37,522 nt of DNA from Candidatus Thiodiazotropha sp. (ex Epidulcina cf. delphinae) (GCA_025656455.1 JAHXHS010000051.1:1-37522), one strand, 5' to 3'. Shown: positions 1 through 7,405, counted from the stretch's first letter. Notes: generated from the sequence alone by a model not told the origin. Program-made: numbers and translations.

Positions 1-2
1 AT

Positions 3-683
3 GGTGCTAAGGTATGGGAAGGGGAGTTCAGGGCGTTTGGAGAAGTTGTAGCTCAGACAGGAGATTGGGAGAATCGGCTGAGGTTTGCCGGGCAGATCTT
101 TGACGAGGAGACGGGGAACTATCAGAACTACTTCAGAGACTACGACCCCACCACAGGAAGATACCTGCAATCTGATCCTATAGGGTTGATAGGTGGTCTA
201 AATACATATGTTTATGTGCGTGGTAATCCTATTTTATGGGTTGACCCGACTGGCGAAATTATTGCCAATGTTGTATCTGGTGTTGTTACAGGTGCTGTTA
301 CTGGAGTTGTGGCGGGTATAGTAAATATCCTAGTCAATGCAAATAATGAATGTGTCCCATTTGGTGATCATTTTTTGGCGGGATTTGCAGGTGGCTTTGC
401 AGGTGGTTTTGCAGCTGGCTTTACTTTCAATCCGTTTATAATTGGGGCAACTGCAGGTGGAGTCACTAGTGGAATGAATGCAAATAATTCTCCTGGAAGC
501 AGTACAAGTCAAGTAGTCAATTCAGTTATTGTAGGGGCAGCAGTTGGTGGTGCTGCAGGTGTGATTGGTGGGCGTGTCAGTACTTTTGCTGATGATATTA
601 CCGCAGGTTCTGCAGCAGTCGCTGGTGAAGCTGTTGGTGCTGCTGCTACAAGTACAATGGGCTTAGGTTGCCAATGTAATTAA
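3..683 (+). CDS. RHS repeat-associated core protein, C-terminal end (partial at left edge)
   Basis: The reading frame is open from base 3 and the gene begins outside the window. The translated part holds the classic end of the RHS core: an RFAGQ..DEETG.NYQNYFRDYDP.TGRYLQSDPIGL stretch, then NTYVYVRGNP and a WVDPTGE boundary at about 237-260. This core forms the shell that encloses a variable C-terminal toxin. Behind the boundary lies a tip of about 140 residues, very rich in Gly and Ala with GG and AG zipper-like patterns (GFAGGFAGGFAAG; VGAAVGGAAG), which suggests membrane insertion rather than an enzyme. I recognise no catalytic motif in it. RHS tips are normally toxins delivered by contact or type VI secretion. 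The base composition is AT-rich compared with the housekeeping genes. The RHS call is firm; the tip's activity is unknown. Confidence 0.88.
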   Translation, partial: GAKVWEGEFRAFGEVVAQTGDWENRLRFAGQIFDEETGNYQNYFRDYDPTTGRYLQSDPIGLIGGLNTYVYVRGNPILWVDPTGEIIANVVSGVVTGAVTGVVAGIVNILVNANNECVPFGDHFLAGFAGGFAGGFAAGFTFNPFIIGATAGGVTSGMNANNSPGSSTSQVVNSVIVGAAVGGAAGVIGGRVSTFADDITAGSAAVAGEAVGAAATSTMGLGCQCN

Positions 684-741
684 ATCAAATGCCGTATTAT
701 TCGATACATCCGCTACTGATAGTGGTTGTTTGGAGGCAAGT

Positions 742-1125
742 GTGAGCCAAAAGTTTTTTTTTGATATTTTTTCCTCATCTTTACTATTTGTTTTAGTAAA
801 TTCTGCAGGTGTCTATCTTATTGTTGCGGACGATGTTTTCGTGGATTTTGAATATCCAGTGATCTTGATTATTTGCTACATCTATTTATATATTAATTCT
901 GCGATTGCATTCTTTGGGTACAGGGTAAGGCGCATTGATGGCTTTCTGAAATTATCAACTTTATTAGGGAAGGAAGTTGAATTGAATTTAGATGATATTA
1001 GTTCTTTGCGATCTATTTTAAGTTATATATATATCTTGAAGAGTAAAAGTGGAATATATCTGATATGGAGTACTATGAATAAAGCAGAGAGAGAAAAACT
1101 AGAAAATTTTGCAATGCAGCGGTAA
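742..1125 (+). CDS. Small two-helix membrane protein behind the RHS tip, candidate immunity protein
   Basis: About 127 residues. A GTG start at 742 is chosen over the TTG at 730 because GGAGG at 732-736 lies five bases before it, an ideal ribosome binding site. The first 60 residues hold two hydrophobic segments (around FSSSLLFVLVNSAGVYLIV and PVILIICYIYLYINSAIAF), followed by a basic GYRVRRIDGF turn and a mainly cytoplasmic half. It sits 58 bp behind the RHS gene on the same strand, and its AT content is unlike the core genome. Genes directly behind RHS tips usually encode the cognate immunity protein, and a membrane protein would suit a pore-forming tip. That role is inference from position; I do not recognise the family. 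Confidence 0.6.
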   Translation: MSQKFFFDIFSSSLLFVLVNSAGVYLIVADDVFVDFEYPVILIICYIYLYINSAIAFFGYRVRRIDGFLKLSTLLGKEVELNLDDISSLRSILSYIYILKSKSGIYLIWSTMNKAEREKLENFAMQR

Positions 1126-1219
1126 ACGTCTTAGCCGAAAGGATAAACAGAGTCTTAGCCGGACACCCACCCAAAGGGGGTAAACGGGGACACTCATCAT
1201 TTTTGCTCCTTCAAAAAAG

Positions 1220-1248
1220 CCCCGCTCAGAGTTGAGCGGGGTTTTCTT
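1220..1248 (+). terminator. Rho-independent terminator behind the RHS/immunity pair
   Basis: Perfect 9-bp stem CCCCGCTCA / TGAGCGGGG with a four-base loop, followed by TTTTCTT. It lies 95 bp behind the last plus-strand gene. Confidence 0.85.
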
Positions 1249-1280
1249 GTTCGAAATACAGAGACATCCACAAAAAAGGA

Positions 1281-1297
1281 AGGGGCCATCGGCCCCT
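1281..1297 (-). terminator. Terminator of the minus-strand toxin cluster
   Basis: Seven-bp stem AGGGGCC / GGCCCCT with a three-base loop. Read on the minus strand it is followed by TCCTTTTTTG, and it lies just past the stop of the SymE-like gene. On the plus strand only a weak T run follows. Confidence 0.65.
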
Positions 1298-1314
1298 TTG
1301 TTATATCCCGTCAG

Positions 1315-1587
1315 TTAAGTGGTAGGTCTGTTCTCCACGGTCAACACCAAGCATCCCTCCATAACCCGGACCTTGATCGGCGCATGAATGGCAAAGCCAG
1401 CCTGTTCCAGCCACTGACCCTTCATCGTGATCCAGGGCACAGTGGTCTCGAGGGTTCGATCAAAGTGGGGGTGGTGCTTGTCTTTGATGATGCGGGAATA
1501 GAGGGTCTGCCGAACCTTGATGGCCCGGGTCTGATAGGTCTTGTCTTTAGGTGAGCGCCGATCTGGCGTAAGCTTGTTGGCAGCCAT
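1315..1587 (-). CDS. symE: SymE-like toxin
   Basis: A 90-residue protein. The ATG at 1587 is chosen over an upstream GTG at 1599 because GGAGG stands five bases before it. The C-terminal half carries the SymE_toxin signature: PWITMKGQWLEQAGF, then a hydrophobic strand and VRVMEGCLVLTVE. SymE of E. coli is an AbrB-fold-derived protein classed as a type I toxin; it is SOS-induced, repressed by the antisense RNA SymR, and linked to RNA cleavage or nucleoid condensation. Here it is the last gene of a minus-strand cluster with another toxin-antitoxin pair. I cannot see a convincing SymR-like RNA on the opposite strand; the region across 1540-1620 would be the place to look. Confidence 0.8.
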   Translation of the reverse strand: MAANKLTPDRRSPKDKTYQTRAIKVRQTLYSRIIKDKHHPHFDRTLETTVPWITMKGQWLEQAGFAIHAPIKVRVMEGCLVLTVENRPTT

Positions 1588-1674
1588 GATAACCTCCACA
1601 GTAGGTTGTTGTGGTGAGCTGGCTCGGGGTGTTGGCGCACCCTGGGTCAGCGTTTTTGTAAATCTGTAAAACTT

Positions 1675-1968
1675 CTATCGTTCGATATCGTCAGCCTTTA
1701 AATCCCGCCGTTTATGCACGACGGCCAGTACGAAGATCCCCTTATCCTTGAGCTTATAGAGGATCCGGTAAGAGTAGAGGGCCAGCTCTCTGACCTGCTC
1801 ATCATTGAGTTCCGCCACCTTCTTTCCGGTCTTAGGCAGTCGTTCCAGGATATCGGTCTTCTCCCGGATATCCTGGACGACCTTCTTGGCATAGTGGGGG
1901 GAGTCATGGGCAATAAAATCATGGATAGCGCGCAGATCGGCCTTGGCCGGCTGCGACCAGGTCACCAT
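1675..1968 (-). CDS. ParE/RelE-family toxin
   Basis: A 97-residue protein with the ParE pattern: W...A..DLRAI.DFI..DSP.YA at the N terminus, a middle LPKTGK.V.E, then VRELALYSYRILYKLKD and a final VLAVVHKRRDL strand. ParE toxins poison DNA gyrase, whereas RelE relatives cleave mRNA; the sequence alone does not settle which, though the fold pattern fits ParE better. Its ATG lies inside the end of the upstream antitoxin gene (7-base overlap), the usual arrangement for translationally coupled toxin-antitoxin genes. SymE lies 88 bp further along the same strand. Confidence 0.82.
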   Translation of the reverse strand: MVTWSQPAKADLRAIHDFIAHDSPHYAKKVVQDIREKTDILERLPKTGKKVAELNDEQVRELALYSYRILYKLKDKGIFVLAVVHKRRDLKADDIER

Positions 1969-2141
1969 GAATCGATTTCCCGTTTCAGCTCCTCGCTGGT
2001 GAGGGTCTGGCCCTGTTCTACGGCCTCTTGTCCCTTCCTGATCTTGTCCAGCACATAAAGCCGGTACATGATCTCATCCATGTCCGTATCCTCCGGCAGT
2101 TTGCCGATGGTCTCCAGTACCTCTTGCTTGACAGCATGCAT
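1962..2141 (-). CDS. Antitoxin of the ParE-like pair
   Basis: A 59-residue ORF read by hand on the minus strand. It starts MHAVKQEVLETIGKLPED, continues through MDEIMYRLYVLDKIRKG and ends LTSEELKREIDSW. GGGAG lies seven bases before the ATG. The stop TGA overlaps the toxin start (1962-1968), so the two genes are translationally coupled. The EIMYRLYVLDKIRKG segment followed by a short acidic/basic tail is a common form of antitoxin encoded before ParE/RelE toxins. Such proteins neutralise the toxin and usually repress their own promoter. The function is inferred from context and pattern; the DNA-binding fold is not obvious. Confidence 0.75.
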   Translation of the reverse strand: MHAVKQEVLETIGKLPEDTDMDEIMYRLYVLDKIRKGQEAVEQGQTLTSEELKREIDSW

Positions 2142-2158
2142 GGTGTTTCTCCCAAAAA

Positions 2159-2551
2159 TCAGTGGCTGGCGGCGGCCTGATCGTCCAATGAGACCAAGGT
2201 GGTCTGCATCTGGCGTTTGGCGATCATGGCATCGATAAGGCTGATCACTGTCTCCTGGTCGGCCCCGTCGAAATCTTCCACCGCCTTAAATCGTTTGTAC
2301 AGCCGGGTGTTGCCCAGGGGCATCTCCTCGGCAGGGTTGCCGGTGAGCAGAAAGTCGATGGTGGTGCCCAAGGCGTCGGCCAGTTTAATCAACATCTCCG
2401 CCGGAGGCAGGTTGAGGCCGCTCTCGTACTTGTTGAGCTGCTGAAAGCGGATCGCCACTTTAGCGGCCAGTTCCTTTTGCGACCAACGTTTCTGCTTGCG
2501 CAGGTTCTTCAGTCGTCCCCCAAATGCTTTGCGGAAGTCTTCGTTTTGCAT
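2159..2551 (-). CDS. XRE-family HTH transcriptional regulator
   Basis: About 130 residues from the ATG at 2551; a TTG at 2560 is an alternative, and neither has a strong ribosome binding site. Residues 10-65 form a lambda-repressor-like HTH: LKNLRKQKRWSQKELAAKV, then QQLNKYESGLNLPP, then LADALGTTIDFLL. The C-terminal half (ISLIDAMIAKRQMQ) is probably a dimerisation helix. It stands 18 bp upstream of the antitoxin gene on the same strand, so it may belong to the same transcript and regulate the toxin cluster. A short inverted repeat lies just before its start (2565-2580). Confidence 0.85.
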   Translation of the reverse strand: MQNEDFRKAFGGRLKNLRKQKRWSQKELAAKVAIRFQQLNKYESGLNLPPAEMLIKLADALGTTIDFLLTGNPAEEMPLGNTRLYKRFKAVEDFDGADQETVISLIDAMIAKRQMQTTLVSLDDQAAASH

Positions 2552-2564
2552 GATTAGCAATAGA

Positions 2565-2580
2565 TCACAAATTCATGTGA
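2565..2580. promoter_or_regulatory. Candidate operator in front of the XRE gene
   Basis: Inverted repeat TCACA-N6-TGTGA, 14 bp upstream of the regulator's ATG. XRE regulators often bind such short palindromes in their own leader. The site is short, so the call is tentative. Confidence 0.35.
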
Positions 2581-2617
2581 TGACCTCCAAAGTATATGGG
2601 CATGTTCCGGAAACGAC

Positions 2618-2644
2618 TTGACGATTAGTCCTATTAAGTATAAT
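2618..2644 (+). promoter_or_regulatory. Sigma-70-like promoter before the CHC2 remnant
   Basis: TTGACG at 2618-2623 and TATAAT at 2639-2644 with a short 15-bp spacer, about 58 bp before the ATG at 2702. The boxes are strong but the spacer is short. Confidence 0.5.
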
Positions 2645-2701
2645 AATGGCTCCCTATAAGAGTCAACTTAAATCTTGACAGGATTCTGGAGGAACCCGCC
2701 C

Positions 2702-2827
2702 ATGGCCCGCATACCGGATGAGCAGATCGAACGGTTGAAACAGGAAGTCTCTCTCCAACGCCTGGTCGAAGGAATGGGCATCATCCTCAAGCGTCAGGGA
2801 AGGCTCGATGAGCACCTGGCTCTGTGA
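2702..2827 (+). pseudogene. 5' remnant of a CHC2 zinc-finger (DnaG primase-like) gene
   Basis: The ORF starts MARIPDEQIERLKQEVSL and runs through RLVEGMGIILKRQG before ending after 41 residues. This is the typical N terminus of CHC2 zinc-finger proteins found on plasmids and mobile elements, where a KDLVGRCPFH-like zinc motif would follow KRQG. Here the similarity stops at about base 2798 and the frame closes at 2827 without any cysteine motif, so most of the gene is missing. A GGAGG ribosome binding site and a promoter are still in place upstream, which points to a recent deletion or insertion. The 3' end overlaps the end of the opposite-strand radical SAM gene. Confidence 0.6.
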
Positions 2828-4311
2828 AACTTAGCTGACACAGAATAATGAACACCCTCAAGGACTTTACCTTTGGTCCCTGCTTTTTTCTCTGATCGTT
2901 TGTTCGAGTTGAGAAAATCGCTAATTTCAGCCAGCCACACAAGTCCGGCGTGGAACGTGCACCAGCGTAATTGCCTTCTTATTTCGCTATCACTATGAAC
3001 GAACATCCGTAGTAGGTGTTTCGGGCGCAGGTGAAACGCCAGTTCAATTATTTTAATCATCGAGAAAAGTTGCCATGGTTTCAGGTAACGCGTGCCAAGT
3101 ACCTGATGTCGAAAATCCCAGTTTGTCGGGTCATGCTCCACTACTTCACGGCCAATACTTTCTGTCCAGAAGTCCGTCCAGTCAAATGGGGTGGCATACA
3201 TGGCGTTGAGGAAATCAGGATCGTAGGCTAGCAGCTTACGAAAATTATGAATTCCTGTTTTCCAGCTATCGTGCTCTAATCCGGCAACCTGTCCCGCAAT
3301 GGACAAAATACCATTCTTACGGAGTAATCGGATGGCCTTTGCATCGATCTCTTCCGTTGAACCCTTTTTGATTTTCTTGATGGTTTCCTGGTTAGTGGTC
3401 TCTATGCCAAGCATTACTGCGCAAAATCCAGCCTTTTTGTAAAGAGGGAGTATATTCTCGTCGCGACATATGTCTGTTGTACGAATTGCGGCAGTCAAGG
3501 AAACTGGAATATTTTGTGCAATCATGGCTTCCAGAAAATTCCGCCATTGCCTCGGAGAAGTGGTTGGGTTTTCATCGGCAAAGGTAAAGAATCGAACACC
3601 GTGGTGTCGGTAAAGCCACGCAATTTCTGTAGCCAACGCCTCGGGAGTTCTGTGCCGCCACTTTTTCCAAAATCCACGTTGCCCGCAATAGCTGCATTGG
3701 TGCGGGCATCCTCTTGAGAATTGAATAATACTTGCGCGACCAAGCCCCCAGCATTGGAAATTATCCCAGTTTTCAATCAGTTCCCACCCCACACGATATG
3801 GCGTGAAATCCTTAATGAGCGGTGCTGGATCAGTTTCAACTATTTTACCCTCCTTGCGATAGCTGATGCCGGTAACAGATTGCAACGTTCCTTTATCGGC
3901 TATGATATCTACCAGATTTTTAGTGATCGCCTCGCCTTCTCCTCTGACGATAACATCGACAAAACGAGCAGTAGCCAAAATTTCTTTAGCATGATAAGTG
4001 GGATGTACGCCGCCATATACAGTTACAATACTAGGGATTGAGTTTTTAATTGCTGCTAGGGTTTGTAGACAAATCGAGTGTGCGGGTGTTGATGCACTGT
4101 GGCCTATCATAACAATCCGAGGTGTAAACGAATCAACGAGTCTGACAATATCAGCATCTGATAACTGTTGTTCTTCGGCATTGATCAGCTTAACGTCGTG
4201 CCCGCTATCGATCAGTGGGCCGCCGACCGCTAACAATCCAAGCGGTACTTGTGGCCCCATTCCATGTATTGAGGTCGCTCTATAATTTGGATTGATCAAC
4301 ATTATTCGCAT
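2794..4311 (-). CDS. B12-binding radical SAM protein, BchE-like
   Basis: A 505-residue protein. Residues 1-135 are a cobalamin-binding Rossmann domain (MRIMLINPNY; PLGLLAVGGPL; VYGGVHPTYH; DVIVRGEGE). Residues 195-420 are the radical SAM domain with cluster cysteines C202, C206 and C209 in RGCPHQCSYCGQ. Motifs HGVRFFTFADENPTT and LGIETTNQETIKKIKKGS complete the barrel. The layout matches anaerobic Mg-protoporphyrin monomethyl ester cyclase (BchE) and its relatives, but the substrate cannot be read from sequence and no other bacteriochlorophyll gene is visible. The last dozen residues (KFHRARCSSSLP) are read from the antisense of the CHC2 remnant, so the natural C terminus has probably been replaced. 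It appears to be transcribed alone. Confidence 0.75.
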   Translation of the reverse strand: MRIMLINPNYRATSIHGMGPQVPLGLLAVGGPLIDSGHDVKLINAEEQQLSDADIVRLVDSFTPRIVMIGHSASTPAHSICLQTLAAIKNSIPSIVTVYGGVHPTYHAKEILATARFVDVIVRGEGEAITKNLVDIIADKGTLQSVTGISYRKEGKIVETDPAPLIKDFTPYRVGWELIENWDNFQCWGLGRASIIQFSRGCPHQCSYCGQRGFWKKWRHRTPEALATEIAWLYRHHGVRFFTFADENPTTSPRQWRNFLEAMIAQNIPVSLTAAIRTTDICRDENILPLYKKAGFCAVMLGIETTNQETIKKIKKGSTEEIDAKAIRLLRKNGILSIAGQVAGLEHDSWKTGIHNFRKLLAYDPDFLNAMYATPFDWTDFWTESIGREVVEHDPTNWDFRHQVLGTRYLKPWQLFSMIKIIELAFHLRPKHLLRMFVHSDSEIRRQLRWCTFHAGLVWLAEISDFLNSNKRSEKKAGTKGKVLEGVHYSVSAKFHRARCSSSLP

Positions 4312-4496
4312 TTCAGGATTCCCTATTGTGTTGCCAGTAATTTCTGTATTTACTGAAATTGCTTGATAAAAAACGCCTTATTTGGCGTTAAGTAATGCTT
4401 CTTCCTTAGCCCCAAGTTTGATCAGCTTTAGAAGGGTTGGTTTTGGCAGATTCTTAAATCTGACCGCGCCAGTTGTTCAGCGTCTCTATAAGTTCT

Positions 4497-4749
4497 AACT
4501 CAAGTTTCGGAGTTCATCTTGTTCCCATGTTCTACGAGTTTCGTAGGGTGCGGCCCTGCCGCACCGTAACTTGAAGCCCTGGAACCCAAGATATTGGGTC
4601 AGGGGGCCGCGAAGTGAAGAAATCCGTCATAGCAAACAGGAGCGCAACCCAGCATGGTGCGGCAGGGCCGCACCCTACGCCCTGTTCACATTGTGCGGTC
4701 CCACATAGAACATGGGAACGCGTTAAATTTGAACTCCGAAACTTGAGTT
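4497..4749. repeat. Palindromic MITE-like element of about 250 bp
   Basis: Three nested perfect inverted repeats in matching order: 4497-4515 with 4731-4749 (19 bp), 4521-4534 with 4706-4719 (14 bp, GTTCCCATGTTCTA), and 4542-4565 with 4656-4679 (24 bp, beginning CGTAGGGTGCGG). TCTA flanks both sides (4494-4497, 4749-4752). No credible gene lies inside. It occupies much of the 770-bp gap between the radical SAM gene and the TetR gene. The rest of that gap holds a short hairpin (AACGCC/GGCGTT, 4372-4389), two AT-rich palindromes near 4335-4355 and 4855-4872, and the small repeat at 5015-5048. Confidence 0.75.
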
Positions 4750-5014
4750 CTAATACCTCGCGCATACGTGCCTTAACTAACCTCTGTCGGGGGCTGGTTG
4801 TCCTGATCGCCATCCAGCACAGACTCGCGAGCTTTATGTCATAAAATTCAGTAATTTCTGTTATTACAGAAAATAGTAAAGAAATTTGAAGATGTCAAAT
4901 CATTTTTCCTGGCTGTGCTTGTTAGAAAAGCAATGAATCGCCCCGGCTTGCAAGCCCGGATGTTTCGCCTGGGCTAGGGGCATTCTGGTTTTATGTGACA
5001 CAATCAGACGCTGA

Positions 5015-5048
5015 TATTAACCCGACATACTTAGTTGCTGGGTTAATA
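5015..5048. repeat. Short TTAACCCG hairpin, member of a dispersed repeat family
   Basis: TATTAACCCG faces CTGGGTTAATA over 34 bp, just behind the TetR gene. The same terminal motif bounds the elements at 22394-22761 and 35378-35475. It may also act as a weak terminator for the TetR gene. Confidence 0.55.
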
Positions 5049-5082
5049 ACGACCACGCGGCCATAAAAACGGACTGTATGGG

Positions 5083-5697
5083 CTAATCCTGCTTACTTGT
5101 GGCTCCGGCGACGAGGAATGCTACAGAAGCATCAAGCTGCTCTGCGATCAGCGCTTCTCCCAGGGCGCTAAAATTATCATCAATTATCAAAGTCGCAAGG
5201 CCATGCACCAGGCTCCATACGGAATTGGCCAGATACATGGTTGGCATATTGCGAAATGCGCCGGACTTGATGCCCTCATCAATGAGGTTAACCAGTACGA
5301 AGTAGGTTTCATCACCGGCGACGCACAGGGACTGATAATCGTCTCGGTCCACAATCCCTGTGCCAAACAGCAGGCGGTATATTTCGGGATTTTTTCGCGC
5401 ATAGCTTATGTAGGCAATGCTGATCTGCTGCAGGCGTATGCAAATATCCTCATCCCTGTCAGCGCGAACCATTTCATGCGTCAGTTCTTCAAATCCTCTG
5501 ATCGCGAGTGCGACCAGGAGTTCGTTCTTATTAGAAAAATGTCGGTAGGGCGCGGTCTGTGAGACACCGATCTCTCTTGAGATGGACCTCAGGCTGAGGT
5601 TTTCAATACCACCTTTTGCAAGACGCTTCACCGCTGATTCCATGAGATCTTGCTTTAAATTTCCGTGGTGGTAGGTGCTCTTATCTGTTTGGGCCAT
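5083..5697 (-). CDS. TetR/AcrR-family transcriptional regulator
   Basis: A 204-residue protein from the ATG at 5697 (MAQTDKSTYHHGNL). A longer frame to 5763 exists but would run through the operator region and lacks family similarity. The N-terminal HTH is clear: YHHGNLKQDLMESAVKRL, GIENLSLRSISREIGVSQTAPYRHFSNKNELLVAL. The C-terminal part has the helical ligand-binding layout with a WHG-like region (YARKNPEIYRLLFG). The gene is divergent from the secreted protein at 5873, with a 21-bp palindrome between them, so it probably represses itself and that neighbour. The ligand is unknown. Confidence 0.9.
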   Translation of the reverse strand: MAQTDKSTYHHGNLKQDLMESAVKRLAKGGIENLSLRSISREIGVSQTAPYRHFSNKNELLVALAIRGFEELTHEMVRADRDEDICIRLQQISIAYISYARKNPEIYRLLFGTGIVDRDDYQSLCVAGDETYFVLVNLIDEGIKSGAFRNMPTMYLANSVWSLVHGLATLIIDDNFSALGEALIAEQLDASVAFLVAGATSKQD

Positions 5698-5761
5698 GAT
5701 GCTGTCCGCTATTGTTTGAAAATCTTCAATTAGAATGTTGACAGTGATTACATAATGTGCC

Positions 5762-5782
5762 AAAGTTTACGCTGTAAACATT
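5762..5782. promoter_or_regulatory. Candidate TetR operator
   Basis: Perfect palindrome GTTTACGCTGTAAAC at 5765-5779, extended to AA.GTTTAC-GCT-GTAAAC.TT over 21 bp. It lies 65 bp before the TetR ATG and 90 bp before the secreted protein's ATG. A TTGACA box stands at 5738-5743. The size and symmetry suit a TetR-family dimer. Confidence 0.6.
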
Positions 5783-5872
5783 CGATATTGATGTGGATCT
5801 GTTACGGCAAGGAGCATTTAGTGATTGTGTCACGGGCTTTACGATTTATTTGTTTATAAGGAGATTGCAATA

Positions 5873-7231
5873 ATGAAAACCAGCCATCCGCTTAACGTCG
5901 GGATAGCATTTGTGACCCTACTCTACTTGAGTGTCGCTGCAACTGCCGCATTGGCGGGCGGGGCGCACGATACGTTGCGCACCCATCCAAGTTTGTGGCC
6001 TCTGACAACCAGCAACGGGCACTATTCGTGGACAGCCAAACGCTTCAAGGCTGGTGTTCGCAAGCCTGTCGATCGCTATGCCCCTCATACTGTAAACAAT
6101 GTCGAACATAGTATCATGTGGGCTTGGAGCGGTAGAAACAACAAGCCGCCTGAGGCAAATGAGAGGGATGTGCACTACTCATCCCCCAAGGGTAATTCGC
6201 CTGACTGCTACGCAAACAATTCATGTATCGAATGGAATGATTTTGAGTGGGAATATTGGACTTACGATTGGTTCAATCCCAAATCGGCGACTAATTTTCA
6301 GTATGCTGGGCGAACGCCTTCTGTTTCGCATTGGATCTACTCAAGCCAGGCGGGTTGTGAAGGAGGAAACAACCCCGGGTATGTCTATCCCAATCTTGAT
6401 CCTGGGCAAAACTTCAATTTCGTTCCTATTTCGGTGAAGGATCCTGGTCCTGATGGCTATCCATTCAATAACGGCTGCCGTCCGGAGTATCAAAGCAGCG
6501 GTAATGATATGATTAACGCCAATGGGGGTGGTTTCATCGGCATATACCGTTTTCGCAATGGAAATGGACAAGCTCCCTATTACGAGTCAAGGGTAGACTA
6601 TTGCACGGATTACTTTAAAAGACCTTATCCGCATCGCTATCAGATAGAAGACCCGACCAGCGCGGATATCGCCTATCAGATTTGTCTAAACGCTCCACTG
6701 GTCGATACCCTGTTTCAGGTGTATGTATGGGGCGGCGAAAGTGCGGGTGGCGGCAGCGCCGTCATAGGCTGTGAGGCCGTGGTCTACGTATCGGGTTACG
6801 ACCAGCCTTTATCCAGCGCAGCGCCTGACTCTCAGGCAGTGAAAAATTGGTTCAGAAACGGCGAACTCAGGCTGTCGCGTTGGTATCAGCTCCCCTCAAG
6901 CAATATCACTAAAGGGCCGGCTGATCGAAATCATTGGATAACGGCCTGTAACGACGCCTTTAGCCCGAATGTGAAGGAGAACTGGTTCTACACAGGTGTA
7001 TACAAACTAAACAATACCTACTTTCAAGACTGGGGCAAGGCTACAGGTTCGGCTTATGAATACAAAGACGACGCTTGTCCGCACGGCTGGAAACCTAATT
7101 CTTCTGGTTCTTGCGATCCACAGGAGGGGGCTGAGGTCTTTCATGATGAGAGCTGTCCTGCAAACCACTACGGACAAAACTATGTTTATGGATCGACGAC
7201 TAAAATGCTTTGCATGAGTAACTTTCCTTAA
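5873..7231 (+). CDS. Secreted cysteine-rich protein of unknown function
   Basis: A 452-residue protein. The ATG at 5873 is preceded by AAGGAG nine bases upstream and opens a standard signal peptide (MKTSHPLNVGIAFVTLLYL, cleavage probably after AALAG or thereabouts). The mature part is rich in Trp, Tyr, Asn and Gly and has 12 cysteines, an even number that fits six disulfides in the periplasm or outside the cell. The last 70 residues hold three closely spaced units (DDACPHGWKP, SGSCDP, ESCPANHYG) like a small disulfide-linked module. I do not recognise the family and see no catalytic motif. It is monocistronic, probably controlled by the divergent TetR regulator. No hairpin with a T run is evident behind it. 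Confidence 0.75.
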   Translation: MKTSHPLNVGIAFVTLLYLSVAATAALAGGAHDTLRTHPSLWPLTTSNGHYSWTAKRFKAGVRKPVDRYAPHTVNNVEHSIMWAWSGRNNKPPEANERDVHYSSPKGNSPDCYANNSCIEWNDFEWEYWTYDWFNPKSATNFQYAGRTPSVSHWIYSSQAGCEGGNNPGYVYPNLDPGQNFNFVPISVKDPGPDGYPFNNGCRPEYQSSGNDMINANGGGFIGIYRFRNGNGQAPYYESRVDYCTDYFKRPYPHRYQIEDPTSADIAYQICLNAPLVDTLFQVYVWGGESAGGGSAVIGCEAVVYVSGYDQPLSSAAPDSQAVKNWFRNGELRLSRWYQLPSSNITKGPADRNHWITACNDAFSPNVKENWFYTGVYKLNNTYFQDWGKATGSAYEYKDDACPHGWKPNSSGSCDPQEGAEVFHDESCPANHYGQNYVYGSTTKMLCMSNFP

Positions 7232-7405
7232 TGACATTTGCCAAGGGATTTAACCCGGATGTTTCCCCCGGGAACGTGGTGATCGGTACGAGGATTGTAT
7301 TTTAAATCAAAAGGTTAATTTACATTTTAATACTATCGTATCGATCCTGGCGGTCGCGCTGCGGGTCGTTGCCGGCACTTGCCTGATTTTTGATCTGCGC
7401 TCAGC

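Noticed and set aside
2794..4311. Evidence for photosynthesis from the BchE-like gene
   Set aside because: No other pigment or reaction-centre gene is present, and the family includes non-photosynthetic relatives.
4532..4844. Open frames inside the 4.5-4.75 kb element
   Set aside because: They read through inverted repeats on both strands and have no domain pattern.
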